This document shows, one piece after another, positions 27,804-44,146 of a stretch of 64,000 nt of DNA. The DNA comes from Burkholderiales bacterium (GTDB lineage Bacteria; Pseudomonadota; Gammaproteobacteria; Burkholderiales; Burkholderiaceae_F), in assembly GCA_020248865.1 (NCBI GenBank), contig JADCGS010000030.1, forward strand, positions 1 through 64,000, written 5' to 3'. The notes beneath the pieces are model-generated. The model ran no database searches and was not told the DNA's origin. It saw nothing but the letters and a program-made list of their open reading frames with translations. Position 1 is the first letter of the stretch. Each line of letters starts with the position of its first letter. Both the position numbers and the translations under genes were made by a program.

Positions 27804-28454
27804 TTACGCCGATTTCTTGTCCAGCAGCTTGAATGCGTGCGTCCAGTGGTTGTTCTGACGGGCGTAGCGGATCCACAGCATTGCCAGCGGCTCCAGCAGG
27901 CGGGCGCCGTCGAGCGCGCCGATGTCGACCGACTCCCAGCCAAAGTCCTGCAGGATGGCCAGCACCTGCCGCTTCGCCTGCGCGTCGTTACCGGCGATGA
28001 ACATCGTGGGCGGACCGCCGGCAAGCTGCGGGTCGACCATGTGCGTGGCGGTCACGATGTTGAACGCCTTGACCACCTTGGCCTGCGGCACCCAGCTCTG
28101 GATCTGCTCCGCACCGGAGGTCGTGTAGCCGAGTGCCAACTCCCCTGCGAGTCTGGTGAAGTCGAGCGGGTTGGTGGTGTCGATCAGCAGCTTGCCGGCC
28201 AGGTTGGCGGCGCCGGTGAGCCGGACGGCCGCCTCGGTGCCCTCCCACGACGTGGCCAGAACCGCGAAGTCGCCCGCCCGGGCGGCCTCCCCAAAAGTGG
28301 CGGCACGCACGCCCCGGCCGATGGCGGCGAGTGCCTTTTGCGCGCTCTGGCCGCCGGGGTCGCGCGTGCCCAAGATGACCTGGTGGCCGCGGCCGATGAA
28401 ACCGCGGGCCAGGTGCTGACCGACGGTGCCGGTGCCGAGAATGGCGACTTGCAT
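27804..28454 (-). CDS. NADP-binding, F420-dependent-reductase-like oxidoreductase
   Basis: A 216-residue Rossmann protein starting MQVAILGTGTVGQHLARGF, with LGTRDP after the second strand, which favours NADP. It belongs to the coenzyme F420-dependent NADP oxidoreductase family (PF03807), whose proteobacterial members probably act on other dinucleotide or quinone-type substrates. Later motifs are IDTTNPLDF, KVVKAFNIVTATHMVDP and MFIAGNDAQAK. It diverges from the LysR gene and is the likely target of that regulator. Confidence 0.85.
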   Translation of the reverse strand: MQVAILGTGTVGQHLARGFIGRGHQVILGTRDPGGQSAQKALAAIGRGVRAATFGEAARAGDFAVLATSWEGTEAAVRLTGAANLAGKLLIDTTNPLDFTRLAGELALGYTTSGAEQIQSWVPQAKVVKAFNIVTATHMVDPQLAGGPPTMFIAGNDAQAKRQVLAILQDFGWESVDIGALDGARLLEPLAMLWIRYARQNNHWTHAFKLLDKKSA

Positions 28455-28516
28455 GATGTTCTCCTTGTACCGGGATGGGCCGCTGCGACAGGCAGCCGCC
28501 CGCTGAAGGGCATTCT

Positions 28517-28559
28517 TGGCGTGGCGCCATAATTCGTCCAATCGATTACCTGTATACAG
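28517..28559. promoter_or_regulatory. Divergent promoter region with two palindromes
   Basis: In the 117-bp gap between the NADP-binding enzyme and the LysR gene are TGGCG-TGG-CGCCA (28517-28529) and CTGTATACAG (28550-28559). Paired dyads between a LysR gene and a divergent target are typical operators; the assignment is inferred. Confidence 0.5.
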
Positions 28560-28571
28560 ACCATTCGCGGA

Positions 28572-29471
28572 ATGGATATCAACCGGCTCGACCTGAACCT
28601 GCTGCGCGCGCTCGACGCTTTGCTGGCCGAGCGGCATGTCACGCGCGCCGCCGCGCGGCTGCACCTGACGCAACCGGCCACCAGCGCCGCGCTGGCGCGC
28701 CTGCGCGCGGCCTTCGGCGACCCGCTGCTGGTGCGCGGCCAGGGCGGACTGTTGCCGACGCCGCGGGCCGCCGAGCTGGCACCGCAGGTGCGCGCGCTGA
28801 TGCAGCAGATCGACGCGCTCGGGACCGCGCCGCAGCCTTTCGACGCGACCCGCGCGCGCCATCGCTTCACGCTGGCCTCCACCGACTACGTGCACGCGCT
28901 GCTTACCCCATGGCTGGCCGACCTGTGTGCCCGGGCCGGCGGCCTCGACGTGGCGCTGCTGGCGCTCGACTCGGACAGCGTGACCGCGCGCATGGAGCGC
29001 GGCGAGGTCGATCTGGCCGTCGGCAACCTGGCGCGCACGCCGCCGGGCCTGCGCTCGCGCAAGGCGCTGAGCGACCGCTTTGTCGTCATCGGGCGGCGCG
29101 ATCACCCGGGGCTGCGGCGCCCGCTCACGCTGCCGGCTTTCTGTGCGCTCGAGCACGTGCTGGTGAGCCCACGCGGCGGCGCCTTCAGCGGCGCCACCGA
29201 CGAGGCGCTGGCGGGCCGCGGCCTGGCGCGGCGCGTGCGTCTGTCGGTTCAGGGCTTCCTGCAGGTGCCGGAGCTGCTGACCGACTCCGACCTGGTGGCC
29301 GTGTTTCCGGAGCGACTGGCGCGGCGGCACGCCGCGCGGCTGACGATCGTGCCCGCGCCGCTGCCGCTGCCGGGCTTCACCATGGTCGCCGCCTGGCACG
29401 AGCGCGTGCACCAGGCGCCGGCGCACCAGTGGCTGCGCGAAGCGGTGGTGCGGGCGCTGGCTGCCGGTTGA
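28572..29471 (+). CDS. LysR-family transcriptional regulator
   Basis: A 299-residue LTTR. Its N-terminal winged helix is MDINRLDLNLLRALDALLAERHVTRAA followed by LHLTQPATSAALARLRAAFGDPLLVR. A type 2 periplasmic-binding-like effector domain comprises the remainder, with LASTDYVHALLTPWLADL at its start. The DPLLVRGQGGLLPTPRA segment is close to NodD/NahR-like LTTRs that sense aromatic or quinone compounds. The effector is unknown. It is divergent to the NADP-binding reductase. Confidence 0.93.
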   Translation: MDINRLDLNLLRALDALLAERHVTRAAARLHLTQPATSAALARLRAAFGDPLLVRGQGGLLPTPRAAELAPQVRALMQQIDALGTAPQPFDATRARHRFTLASTDYVHALLTPWLADLCARAGGLDVALLALDSDSVTARMERGEVDLAVGNLARTPPGLRSRKALSDRFVVIGRRDHPGLRRPLTLPAFCALEHVLVSPRGGAFSGATDEALAGRGLARRVRLSVQGFLQVPELLTDSDLVAVFPERLARRHAARLTIVPAPLPLPGFTMVAAWHERVHQAPAHQWLREAVVRALAAG

Positions 29472-29499
29472 GCGCCGCGGGGCCGGTAGCATCGGCCTC

Positions 29500-30129
29500 A
29501 TGCGCAGCGAAATCGATCACCTGGTGGTGGCCTGCGCCACCCTGGAGCAGGGCGCAGCCTGGGCCGCCGACCGGCTCGGCGTGGCGCCGCAGCCCGGCGG
29601 CCAGCACGTCACCATGGGCACGCACAACCAGTTGCTGCGGCTGGGCGAGCGCGTGTACCTCGAGCTCATCGCCGTCGACCCGGCCGGGGTCGCGCCGGCG
29701 CGGCCGCGCTGGTTCGGCCTCGACCAGCCCGAGGTGCAGGCGCGCGCGGCCGGCCAGCCGTTCCTGCTGACCTGGGTGGCGGCCAGCGACGACATATACG
29801 AGGCCGTGCAGCGCGTGCCCGCGCTGGGCGAGGTCACGGCCTTCACGCGCGGGGCCTACGCGTGGCAGTCCGCGCTGCCCGAAGATGGCCGCTTGAACCA
29901 TGACGGCGTGCTGCCGGCGGTGATCCAGTGGCGCAGCGCGCATCCGGCCGCGCAACTGGAGGACCGCGGCTGCGCTCTGCTCGGGCTCGATCTGGCGCAT
30001 CCGCAGGCGCCCGGCGTGCTGCCGCTGTTCCGCGCCCTGAAGCTGACCGGCCCTGTCAACCTCGCCACCGGCCCCCGGTCGCTCACCGCGCACCTGCTGA
30101 CCCCGCGGGGACCCGTCGCGCTCCAATGA
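29500..30129 (+). CDS. Glyoxalase-like (VOC superfamily) protein
   Basis: A 209-residue protein of the Glyoxalase_3-like group. It has [24 protein letters not shown] near the N-terminus, then [29 protein letters not shown]. Function unknown, although the family resembles metal-dependent lyases and dioxygenases. Its TGA overlaps the ATG of the oligopeptidase gene (ATGA at 30126-30129), so the two are coupled. Confidence 0.85.
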   Translation: MRSEIDHLVVACATLEQGAAWAADRLGVAPQPGGQHVTMGTHNQLLRLGERVYLELIAVDPAGVAPARPRWFGLDQPEVQARAAGQPFLLTWVAASDDIYEAVQRVPALGEVTAFTRGAYAWQSALPEDGRLNHDGVLPAVIQWRSAHPAAQLEDRGCALLGLDLAHPQAPGVLPLFRALKLTGPVNLATGPRSLTAHLLTPRGPVALQ

Positions 30130-32297
30130 AGCCCTTCGCCGTCCGCCGCTGCATCGCCGCGCTGGCCGCCGGCGCCACCCTGACCCTGACGCTTTCTACC
30201 TGCGCCACCATGACCGCCCCTGAAGCCCGCCCCGCCGCGCCCGTTGCCCCCACGCAGCATCACGTGGTCGGCAGCCCGCACGGCGACCGCATCGACGAGT
30301 ACTACTGGCTGCGCGACGACGATTCGCAGGCCAAGCGGCCGCAGATCATGGACTACCTGCGCGCCGAAAACGCCTACACCGAGGCCATGCTGGCGCACAC
30401 GCAGCCGCTGCAGGAGCGGCTGGTGCGCGAGCTGCGCGCCCGCATCAAGGAGGACGACGCCAGCGTCCCCGTGTACGACAACGGCTACTGGTACAGCACG
30501 CGCTTCGAGGTCGGCGCCGAGTACCCGGTGCACCTGCGCCAGCGCGGCGGCGTCGACGGGCCCGATGCCGCCGCGCCGCTCGAGGTGACTCTCGACCTGC
30601 CGGCGCTCGCCAAGGGCAAGCCGTTCTTCAGTCTCGGCGGCTTCGCGGTGAGCCCGGACAACCAGTGGCTCGCCTGGACCGAAGACACGGTGGGCCGGCG
30701 CATCAACACGCTGCGCATCAAGAACCTCGCCACCGGCGCCGTGCTGCCGGTGCGCATCGAGGGCGTGCTCGAAGACCTGGTGTGGGCCGCCGACAACGCG
30801 ACCCTGTTCTACATCCGGCAGGACCCGCAGACGCTGCAGTCGGGTCCGGTGTATCGCCATGTGCGCGGCAGCGATCCCGCCGCCGACGTCCTGGTGTACG
30901 ACGAACCGGACAAGACGCTGTTTGCCAGCGTGGGGCATACGGCGTCGCGCGAGTTCATCACCCTCTGGCTGACCGGCTTCACCACCACCGAGCTGCGCGT
31001 GGTGCCGGCCCATGCGCCCGCGCAGGCGCCGCGCGTCGCGCTGCCGCGGCGGCCGGACGTGCGCAGCTACGCCGACCACCTGGCGGGCCGCTGGATCATC
31101 CGCACCAACGACGGCGCCCGCAACTTCCGCCTGATGCAGGCGGGCGAGGCAACGCTCGCGGACCCGGCCCGGTGGACCGAGCTCGTGGCGCATCGCGAGG
31201 ACGCCACGCTCGAGGACTTTGCCCTGTTCCACCGCGCCCTCGTGCTGGAGGAGCGAGTGGAGGCCAACTCGCGGCTGCGCGTCCTGCCGTGGGACGGCAA
31301 GGGCGGCTTCAGTGTGGCGGCCGACGAGACCGCGTTCGTGATGAACCTGAGCGCCAACCGCGACCCGGCCCTGCCGCGCGCCCGCTACGTCTACGACTCC
31401 ATGGTCACGCCGCAGACCACCTACGACGTCGACCTGGTCACCGGCGCGCGCACGGTGCGCAAGACGCAGCCGGTGCTCGGCTACGAGCGCAGCCTCTACG
31501 ACAGTGCGCGCCTGTGGGTGCCCAGCCGCGACGGCAAGCGCATTCCGGTGTCGATCATGTGGCGCAAGGACCGGTTCGAGCGCGACGGCCGCGCACCCCT
31601 GCTGCTGCTCGGTTACGGGGCCTACGGCTACTCCTACGACCCGCACCTGAGCAGCAGCGCGCTGTCGCTGCTCGACCGCGGCTTTGCCTATGCCATTGCC
31701 CACGTGCGCGGCGGCTCCGAGCTGGGCGAAGGCTGGTACGAGGCCGGCAAGCTGGAGCACAAGCAGAACAGCTTCAACGACTTCGTCGACGTGACGCGCC
31801 ATCTGAAGTCCGAGCGCTGGGCCGGGAAGGTGTTTGCCAGCGGCGGCTCCGCCGGCGGCCTGCTGATGGGGGCCATCGCCAACCAGGCGGGCATGGAGTA
31901 CGCGGGCATTTCGATGTGGGTACCGTTCCTCGACGTGGTGACCACCATGCTGGACGAGACGATTCCGCTCACCACCAATGAGTGGACGCAGTGGGGCGAT
32001 CCGCGCGAGAAGGCGGCCTACGAGCGCCTGCTCGCCTACTCGCCCTACGACAACATCGAGCGCAAGCCCTACCCGCCGATCCTGATGCACTCCGGGCTGT
32101 GGGACTCGCAGGTCCAGTACTTCGAGCCCGCCAAGTATGTTGCCCGGCTGCGTGCGCGCAAGACCGACGCCAACCCGCTGCTCCTGCACATGGACCTGGA
32201 GTCCGGTCACGGCGGCAAGTCGGGCCGCTTCGAGCAATTGCGCGAGCAGGCGCGCGAGTACGCGTTCTTCCTCGACTTGGCGGGGGTCCGTCAGTAG
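30126..32297 (+). CDS. ptrB: S9 prolyl oligopeptidase family, oligopeptidase B-like
   Basis: Trypsin-like oligopeptidase of 723 residues. An N-terminal hydrophobic stretch ([20 protein letters not shown]) could be a signal or lipoprotein leader. A seven-bladed propeller follows, then an alpha/beta hydrolase domain with the nucleophile Ser in [12 protein letters not shown] and the His in [15 protein letters not shown]. Asp is expected near [17 protein letters not shown]. The [12 protein letters not shown] and [18 protein letters not shown] segments are typical of oligopeptidase B, which cuts after Lys and Arg in short peptides. The exported leader is less usual for this enzyme. Confidence 0.93.
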   Translation: MKPFAVRRCIAALAAGATLTLTLSTCATMTAPEARPAAPVAPTQHHVVGSPHGDRIDEYYWLRDDDSQAKRPQIMDYLRAENAYTEAMLAHTQPLQERLVRELRARIKEDDASVPVYDNGYWYSTRFEVGAEYPVHLRQRGGVDGPDAAAPLEVTLDLPALAKGKPFFSLGGFAVSPDNQWLAWTEDTVGRRINTLRIKNLATGAVLPVRIEGVLEDLVWAADNATLFYIRQDPQTLQSGPVYRHVRGSDPAADVLVYDEPDKTLFASVGHTASREFITLWLTGFTTTELRVVPAHAPAQAPRVALPRRPDVRSYADHLAGRWIIRTNDGARNFRLMQAGEATLADPARWTELVAHREDATLEDFALFHRALVLEERVEANSRLRVLPWDGKGGFSVAADETAFVMNLSANRDPALPRARYVYDSMVTPQTTYDVDLVTGARTVRKTQPVLGYERSLYDSARLWVPSRDGKRIPVSIMWRKDRFERDGRAPLLLLGYGAYGYSYDPHLSSSALSLLDRGFAYAIAHVRGGSELGEGWYEAGKLEHKQNSFNDFVDVTRHLKSERWAGKVFASGGSAGGLLMGAIANQAGMEYAGISMWVPFLDVVTTMLDETIPLTTNEWTQWGDPREKAAYERLLAYSPYDNIERKPYPPILMHSGLWDSQVQYFEPAKYVARLRARKTDANPLLLHMDLESGHGGKSGRFEQLREQAREYAFFLDLAGVRQ

Positions 32298-32405
32298 GGG
32301 GCGCTCGGCTACGGCCGTTCGCCGCCGCCGGCAAGGCTGGCGGGCGTGACAAACGAGCGCAAACGTTGCGAAGATCGCCCGCTCCGACCGCCTGACTCCA
32401 GCGCA

Positions 32406-34084
<1,679 letters not shown>

Positions 34085-34088
<4 letters not shown>

Positions 34089-35782
34089 CACCCGATGCAC
34101 TTCGTGTCCTGATCGGCCGAGGCGAGACGCTGACGGTCGAGTTCAAGGGCGAAGAGCGCGGCCCGCTGAACGATCGCGACCTGGTCGAGGCGGTCGTGTG
34201 TCTCGCCAACCAGTCCGGCACCGAGCCTGCGCGCCTGCTCGTCGGCGTGGAAGACGATGGTCGGCTCACCGGCGCGCGACCTCGGCATGACGGGACCACC
34301 GACACGACCAGAATTGCCGCCCTCATCGCCAATCGCACCCGTCCTTCGATCAACGTGCAGGTCGCACTCGCGATGATCGAGGGGCAGCCGGTGCTCAGCA
34401 TCGAAGTGCCCCCGCAACGCCAGCCTGTGGCCACCAGCGAAGGCGTGTTCCTGCGCCGCGCGCTGGGCGGCGACGGCCGGCCCGCATGCATCCCGATGGA
34501 CGGCTATGCCGTGCAGTCGCTGCAGGCCGACCGCGGACTGCTCGACCCTTCGGCCCAGGTCGTGGCCGAGGCGCGCTGGGAACATCTCGATCCGCTGGAG
34601 TTCGAGCGCTTCCGGCGCAGCGTGCGCGAGCGGCGCGGGCGCAGCGACGAATCGCTGCTCGACCTGCCCGATCTCGACCTCGCCAAGGCCCTCTGCGTGG
34701 TGGACGCCAACGGCACGGTTCGCGGCGTGCGCCTCGCGGCCCTGCTGCTGTTCGGCAAGGACGATGCCTTGCGCCGATTCCTGCCCACCCATGAGGTGGC
34801 CTTTCAGGTGCTGCGCGGGCTCGACGTGGAAGTCAACGACTTCTTCCGCTGGCCGCTGCTGCGCGTGCTGGAGGAGTGCGAGGCACGCATTCGGGCCCGT
34901 AATCGCGAACAGGAAGTGATGGTCGGCATGCTGCGGGTCGGCGTGCCGGATTACCCCGAGCGCGCGCTGCGTGAGGCCCTGGCCAATGCCCTGATCCACC
35001 GCGACTACCTGCGGCTGGGCGCGGTGCACTTCCAGTGGCAGACCGACCACATCGAGATCATGAGCCCCGGCGGCTTTCCGGAAGGTGTGCGGCTCGACAA
35101 CCTGCTCGTCACCACCCCGCGCCCGCGCAACCCGCTGCTGGCGGACGCCTTCAAGCGCGCCGGCATCGTCGAGCGCACGGCGCGCGGCATCGACACGATC
35201 TTCTACGACCAGTTGCGCAATGGCCGGCCTGCGCCTTCCTATGCGCGGAGCAACGAAACGACGGTGAGCATCGTGCTGCCGGGTGGCGCGGCCAATCTCG
35301 ACTTCGTGCGGCTTCTGGTGAGCGAGGCGCAGCAGGGGCGCGATCCGGGGCTGGACGAGCTGCTGGTCCTCAACGCCCTGTGGCAGACCCGCAGCCTGGC
35401 CACCGACGATGCGTCGCGGCTGCTGCAGAAGCCGGAGGGCGAATCCCGGGCTGCGCTGCACCGGCTGGTCGAAGCGGGCTTGGTGGAGGAGCGCGGTCAG
35501 ACCAAGGGGCGCACGTGGCACCTCTCCGCCGCCGCCTACCGGCTGCTGGGCGACAAGTCCGGCTATGTCCGCCAGCGCGGCTTCGAGCCCCTGCAGCGAG
35601 AGCAGATGGTGCTGCAATACGTGGAAAAGCACGGGCGCATCACACGGCGGGAGGCGGCCGAGCTGTGCCGCATTACCGGCCCCCAGGCCTATCGCCTGCT
35701 GGATCGCCTTGCGCAACAAGGGCTTGTGCAGCGCGAGGGCGAGCGAGGACGGAGTGTCGGCTACCGGAGGCCATCGGCATGA
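34085..35782 (+). CDS. AlbA/Schlafen-type ATP-binding putative regulator
   Basis: A 565-residue protein. It has an N-terminal Schlafen-AlbA_2 DNA-binding-like domain ([43 protein letters not shown]). A HATPase_c_4-type domain follows ([42 protein letters not shown] [10 protein letters not shown]). The C-terminus has winged-helix repeats ([24 protein letters not shown]). Such genes often sit between hsdM and hsdS in type I systems. A role in controlling expression or activity is inferred. The start overlaps hsdM (ATGA at 34085). Confidence 0.85.
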
Positions 35783-35929
35783 ATACCGCAAATGCACGGA
35801 AACGCACGGTCAATGCACGCGTGCATTCATTTGGACGGGGCATGCGATTCGAGGTGGCGGTGGTCTGGCGGCAGGGCGAGGTGGCGAGACTGGGTGCGCG
35901 AAGCGCGGCCAGCATGAGGGAGCCTCGGT

Positions 35930-35940
<11 letters not shown>
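35779..35940 (+). CDS. Short ORF between the AlbA-type gene and hsdS
   Basis: A 53-codon frame. It starts in an ATGA overlap with the upstream stop and ends just inside hsdS (tga at 35938-35940 overlapping its first codons). The peptide is Arg-rich ([20 protein letters not shown]) and has no domain that I recognise. It may be only a translational relay that carries ribosomes to hsdS, and the DNA also holds a 16-bp palindrome. Coding status is uncertain. Confidence 0.35.
35812..35827. promoter_or_regulatory. 16-bp perfect palindrome upstream of hsdS
   Basis: AATGCACGCGTGCATT, preceded by further ATGCACGG / ACGCACGG half-sites from 35790 on. Repeated half-sites plus a perfect dyad 103 bp before hsdS suggest a protein-binding operator inside the operon. 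Confidence 0.4.
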
Positions 35941-37221
<1,281 letters not shown>

Positions 37222-37225
<4 letters not shown>

Positions 37226-38049
37226 GCAGCCTCAAGATGCTCGAGCGGGAATGCTTTGAAGAGCTCTTTGGAATGAGTGGCGGCTACGTGCTGGACTTTA
37301 CGAACAGGACGTTTGCCGAGTTTTTCCGCGAAACTGCGGGCGTAGACATACTTTCCAGCAAGTACGCGGGCAAAGGCGATTCAAAGGCGAGGCGCCTACG
37401 CGCATTCATCGAGTTGGAACCTGATGCGTTGGTCGGCAAGGCCCTGTCGGAACTCCTCGAGTTTTGGCGCTACAAGACGCCTCAGCCGACTACGAGGGAG
37501 GCGGATTTCCATGAACGCGCGAAGCAGGTCGTCGGGCGCCTTCTTGGCAAGGAAGCCCGGCCGGTGGACTCCGGGCTGGACTTTCTGAAGAAGGACTTCG
37601 GCCCGGTCGCTCTGCAGAAGATTCCATCCGCCGGACCGCTGGCGCCGATTCTTGAGGCGCGGCTCGCAGAGGCAATGCTTTGTCTGCGAGCGGGCGCTCC
37701 GCTGGCCGTCATCTTTCACTGCGGCAGCATCTTGGAAGGTTTGCTCCTTGGCGTTGCGAGCGCAAATCCCCAGCAGTTCAACCAGGCGCCGAACAGCCCC
37801 AAGGACAAGGGCGGCAACGTCAAGCAGTTCCATGAGTGGTCGCTCGCGCAGTTCATCGACGTCGCCTGCGAACTCGATCATCTGAAGCTCGACGTGAAGA
37901 AGTTTAGCCACGCTCTTCGAGATTTCCGCAACTACATTCACCCGTACGAGCAGATGAGCGCCCGGTTCAACCCCGACAAGCACACGGCGGAGATATGCCT
38001 GCAGGTGTTGAAGGCAGCGATAGCTTCGTTGAGTCGACAGCGGAGTTAG
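37222..38049 (+). CDS. AbiJ-like / HEPN-type abortive-infection protein
   Basis: A 275-residue protein starting at a GTG that overlaps the hsdS stop. Its N-terminal part, LFGMSGGYVLDFTNRTFAEF followed by GVDI and KAxRLRAFIELE, resembles the N-terminal domain of AbiJ-like proteins. The C-terminal part ends in SHALRDFRNYIHPYEQM, matching the Abi_C/HEPN pattern with an Rx(3-6)H RNase-like motif. HEPN proteins are typically RNases that act in abortive infection. No partner antitoxin is obvious apart from the surrounding operon. The family call is from memory of motifs and is moderately firm. Confidence 0.65.
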
Positions 38050-38067
38050 CAGGTAGGGCTATTTCGC

Positions 38068-38655
38068 ATGGATCCGCGCGTAACCGAGCTTCACAGCATC
38101 ATGCCGATGGACAACGTGGCGTCGGTGCTCGCGCATGGGCTCCTGTCGTACGAGCGTGCTGCCAGGTTGCCGCACCACTCCGTCGCCCTGCAGCCGGTGC
38201 AGGACCGGCGTGACCACAAGCACGTGCCTGGCGGGCTGAAGCTGCATCAGTACGCGAACCTTTACTTCCATGCGCGCAACCCGATGCTCCACAAGCGGCT
38301 GCCGGAGGCCAATGACCTGTGCGTGCTGCGCGTCTCGACAGAGGTGCTGACCTTGCCGGGCGCCGTGATCACTGATCAGAACGCCGCCAGCGACTATGTG
38401 CGCTTCTACGCGCCCGCGCAGTGGCAGCTGCTCGATTGGGACGACATCTTCGCGATGGACTGGCGGCACCCCGGTGACCAGATTGCCTACTGGCGCCACA
38501 AGTCGCGCAAGTGCGCCGAAGTGCTGGTGCCGCACCAGGTCGAGGCCCGGTTGATCACGGGGGCGTATGTGGTTGATGCAGCGGCGCAGACGCGTCTGGC
38601 CGCGTTCGGCTGCACGCTTCCGATCATCGTCAACCCGGTTCTTTTCTTTCGTTGA
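38068..38655 (+). CDS. darT: DarT ssDNA ADP-ribosyltransferase toxin
   Basis: A 195-residue DUF4433/DarT protein that attaches ADP-ribose to bases (thymidine or guanosine, depending on class) in single-stranded DNA, blocking replication. Visible features are the N-terminal IMPMDNVASVLAHGLLS, the NAD-site region HVPGGLKLHQYANLYFHARN, and the catalytic glutamate in HKSRKCAEVLVP (E151). It is followed within about 12 bp by its antitoxin darG. The toxin lies inside the type I R-M operon rather than beside it. Confidence 0.9.
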   Translation: MDPRVTELHSIMPMDNVASVLAHGLLSYERAARLPHHSVALQPVQDRRDHKHVPGGLKLHQYANLYFHARNPMLHKRLPEANDLCVLRVSTEVLTLPGAVITDQNAASDYVRFYAPAQWQLLDWDDIFAMDWRHPGDQIAYWRHKSRKCAEVLVPHQVEARLITGAYVVDAAAQTRLAAFGCTLPIIVNPVLFFR

Positions 38656-38667
38656 GTCGTGCAAACT

Positions 38668-39786
38668 ATGGGCATGTTTCGGGCGCTGATCGGCGACCTC
38701 TTCGCGAGCCAAGCTCAGACCCTCGTCAACACCGTCAACTGTGTCGGCGTGATGGGCAAGGGCGTGGCGTTGGAGTTCAAGAAGCGCTGGCCCGCGATGT
38801 TCGAGGACTACCAGAGGCGCTGCGCGCAGAAGCAGGTACGGCTTGGCGAGCCGTATCTGTACCGCGACCTCTCCGGTACGACGATCGTCAACTTCCCGAC
38901 CAAGGGTCATTGGCGGTCGCCGTCACGCATCGCCGATATCGAGCGTGGACTGGACTATCTGGTGGCTCACGCCGAGGGGTGGGGCATTCGAAGCCTCGCG
39001 CTGCCGCCGCTGGGGTGCGGCAACGGCGGCCTGGAGTGGAGCGAGGTCGGGCCGCTGATCTTCCGCAAGCTTCACGATGCCCCGTTCGACGTCGAGGTCT
39101 ATGCACCGTTCGGAACCCCCGGCAAGCAGTTGACCGAGGAGTTCCTGGCGGCACCGGCGCAGATGTCCTTGTCAGGCAAGGGCCGCAGCATCGAGAGACT
39201 CAATCCGGCTTGGGTGGCGGTGGTCGAGGTGCTGCGCGAGGTTCAGGCGCAGCCCTACGCCAATCCGATCGGCCGCACGATCTTCCAGAAGGTCTGCTAC
39301 GTGCTGACCGAGATGGGCGTTCCAACGGGCTTCGAGTTCGGTAAGGGCAGCTACGGCCCGTTTTCGGCCGACGTGAAGTTGGCGCTGCACGAAATGGCCA
39401 ACCGCAACTGGCTGCAGGAGAAGCCGCTAGGGCGCATGGTGGCTCTGGCCGTCGGACCGCAGTACGAGATCGATCGAGCCAAGTTTGCGACGGCGATCGC
39501 GACGCACCGCAAGCGCATTGCGAAGGTGGTGGATCTCTTCAGCCGTATCAAGTCCACCGAACAGGCCGAGGAAGTTATGACCGTGCTCTACGCCAGCCGC
39601 CAGGTGAAGCAGGCGCACGGAGTCGACGCTGTCACAGAGCAGGAAATCTACGACTACATCCTTGACTGGAAGAAGGCCTGGCGCAGCGAGGAGAAGCAGC
39701 AAGCTGTGGCGAGCGCCATTCGCAACCTGGTGCTCCTAGGTTGGATGAAGGCGCAGGTTAGCGAAGAATTGCTCTCAACCGCCTAG
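38668..39786 (+). CDS. darG: DarG macrodomain antitoxin
   Basis: A 372-residue antitoxin. The N-terminal macrodomain (about 1-155) has the signature [29 protein letters not shown] and the phosphate loop [13 protein letters not shown], and removes ADP-ribose from DNA. The C-terminal region of about 210 residues ([37 protein letters not shown]) is the part that binds and neutralises DarT directly in studied homologues. Start choice is between GTG 38659, ATG 38668 and ATG 38674. It ends 4 bp before hsdR. Confidence 0.9.
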   Translation: MGMFRALIGDLFASQAQTLVNTVNCVGVMGKGVALEFKKRWPAMFEDYQRRCAQKQVRLGEPYLYRDLSGTTIVNFPTKGHWRSPSRIADIERGLDYLVAHAEGWGIRSLALPPLGCGNGGLEWSEVGPLIFRKLHDAPFDVEVYAPFGTPGKQLTEEFLAAPAQMSLSGKGRSIERLNPAWVAVVEVLREVQAQPYANPIGRTIFQKVCYVLTEMGVPTGFEFGKGSYGPFSADVKLALHEMANRNWLQEKPLGRMVALAVGPQYEIDRAKFATAIATHRKRIAKVVDLFSRIKSTEQAEEVMTVLYASRQVKQAHGVDAVTEQEIYDYILDWKKAWRSEEKQQAVASAIRNLVLLGWMKAQVSEELLSTA

Positions 39787-39790
39787 GCCG

Positions 39791-42931
<3,141 letters not shown>

Positions 42932-42954
42932 GAGCCGGCAGCCGACACGGTGGG

Positions 42955-43962
42955 TCAAAGCTGCACCCGCGGCAGCAAGAACAGCGGTGCCACCGCGCCG
43001 GTCATCGTGCCCCTGAGGTTGCGGATTGCCGGGCGCGCGTACGGGGCCAGCGGCGTGGCGCTCACGTCGTCGACCAGACGCAGTTGCTGCAGCACCTCGA
43101 CCGTGGCCGCCAGCAGGGCGCGCCGGTCGCCGTCGGCGATGCGGATGGCGACGCCGATGCCCTTGCTGCGGATGCCCAGCGCCTGCACGCCGTCGGCGCC
43201 GATCTTGCTCACCCAGTCGCCGCCGCCCGCCTGCATCAGCGCCAGATCGCTGCGCGCGTCGCCCGACACCAGGTCGGGGTGACGGGTCATGGCAAAGCGC
43301 AGCGCTGCGAGCGCCGGCGTCTCACCAAGGGCGAGGCGGCAGAAGGCGTGCGCCAGCCGGTCCAGCGGCATGGCGTAGTTGGGGGCGCTGCAGCCGTCGA
43401 TGCCGGGCACCAGCGGGCCGCCGCCGCAGAAGTCGCGCAGGCGGTTGCGGATGCGCGTCTGCAGCGGGCTGTCGGGGGCGAGGTAGTCGGCCAGCGGTTC
43501 GCCATGCAGGCGACAGGCGGCGAGGAAGCCGGCGTGCTTGCCCGAGCAGTTGTGGTGCAGCGTGCTCCAGCGCACGCCGCCGGGGGACTCGCGGCCCGTG
43601 TAGGAGAAGTAGTAGGGCACGTGGCAGCCGCACTGCAGGTCGGAGGCGGTGGTGTCGATGGCGTCGAGCATCTTCCGGGCCGTGGCCACGTGCACCGCCT
43701 CGCCGTTGTGGCTGGCGCACATCAGCGCCACCTCCGCCGAGGTGAAGCCGTAGCGGGCCGGGCCGTCTTCCTCGATGAACGGCAGCGCCTGCAGCGGCTT
43801 GAGCGCGCTGCGCGTGAAGTTGATGCCGGTGGCGTCGCCCACGCCGGCGATGCGGTGGCCCTGCGCATCGACGATGGCGATCGAGCCATGGTGCACGCAC
43901 TCGGGCAGCCCGCCGCGGGTGGTGGCAATCAGGGGCGCGTGGCGCGGGGGACGCAGGGGCAT
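42955..43962 (-). CDS. L-asparaginase II family protein
   Basis: A 335-residue asparaginase of the PF06089 type (thermolabile, Rhizobium-like), which hydrolyses asparagine to aspartate and ammonia. Motifs are RGGLPECVHHGSIAIVDAQG, FTRSALKPLQALPFIE, LMCASHNGE, the HNCSGKHAGFLAAC segment and DGCSAPNYAMPLDRLA. The Ser-Lys pairs in RSALK and CSGKH are the likely catalytic groups. It borders the defence island and probably marks the native chromosome on that side. Confidence 0.9.
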   Translation of the reverse strand: MPLRPPRHAPLIATTRGGLPECVHHGSIAIVDAQGHRIAGVGDATGINFTRSALKPLQALPFIEEDGPARYGFTSAEVALMCASHNGEAVHVATARKMLDAIDTTASDLQCGCHVPYYFSYTGRESPGGVRWSTLHHNCSGKHAGFLAACRLHGEPLADYLAPDSPLQTRIRNRLRDFCGGGPLVPGIDGCSAPNYAMPLDRLAHAFCRLALGETPALAALRFAMTRHPDLVSGDARSDLALMQAGGGDWVSKIGADGVQALGIRSKGIGVAIRIADGDRRALLAATVEVLQQLRLVDDVSATPLAPYARPAIRNLRGTMTGAVAPLFLLPRVQL

Positions 43963-44146
43963 GATGAATGGCGGTGCCGGTGGGCGCTGGTGATGGCGAC
44001 TGCGTCGCCGGTGACCTTGGGGAGCGGCGCGCGGGACAACGCGCCGAGGTGCGCCGCGAAACCTTGGCGGCCGCAGGCCGCCTCAGCGGTCGCCGCAGGC
44101 GACCCTCATCGCGACGCGCAGCGTCGCAGCATGCGGCCGCTGCCGA

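Noticed and set aside
42932..42954. Attachment site or tRNA at the right edge of the defence island
   Set aside because: Only 23 bp separate hsdR from asparaginase, and no direct repeat, integrase or tRNA is visible at either edge.
43963..44146. Small gene between asparaginase and the diiron gene
   Set aside because: Only short frames without a ribosome-binding site or recognisable motif; treated as spacer.
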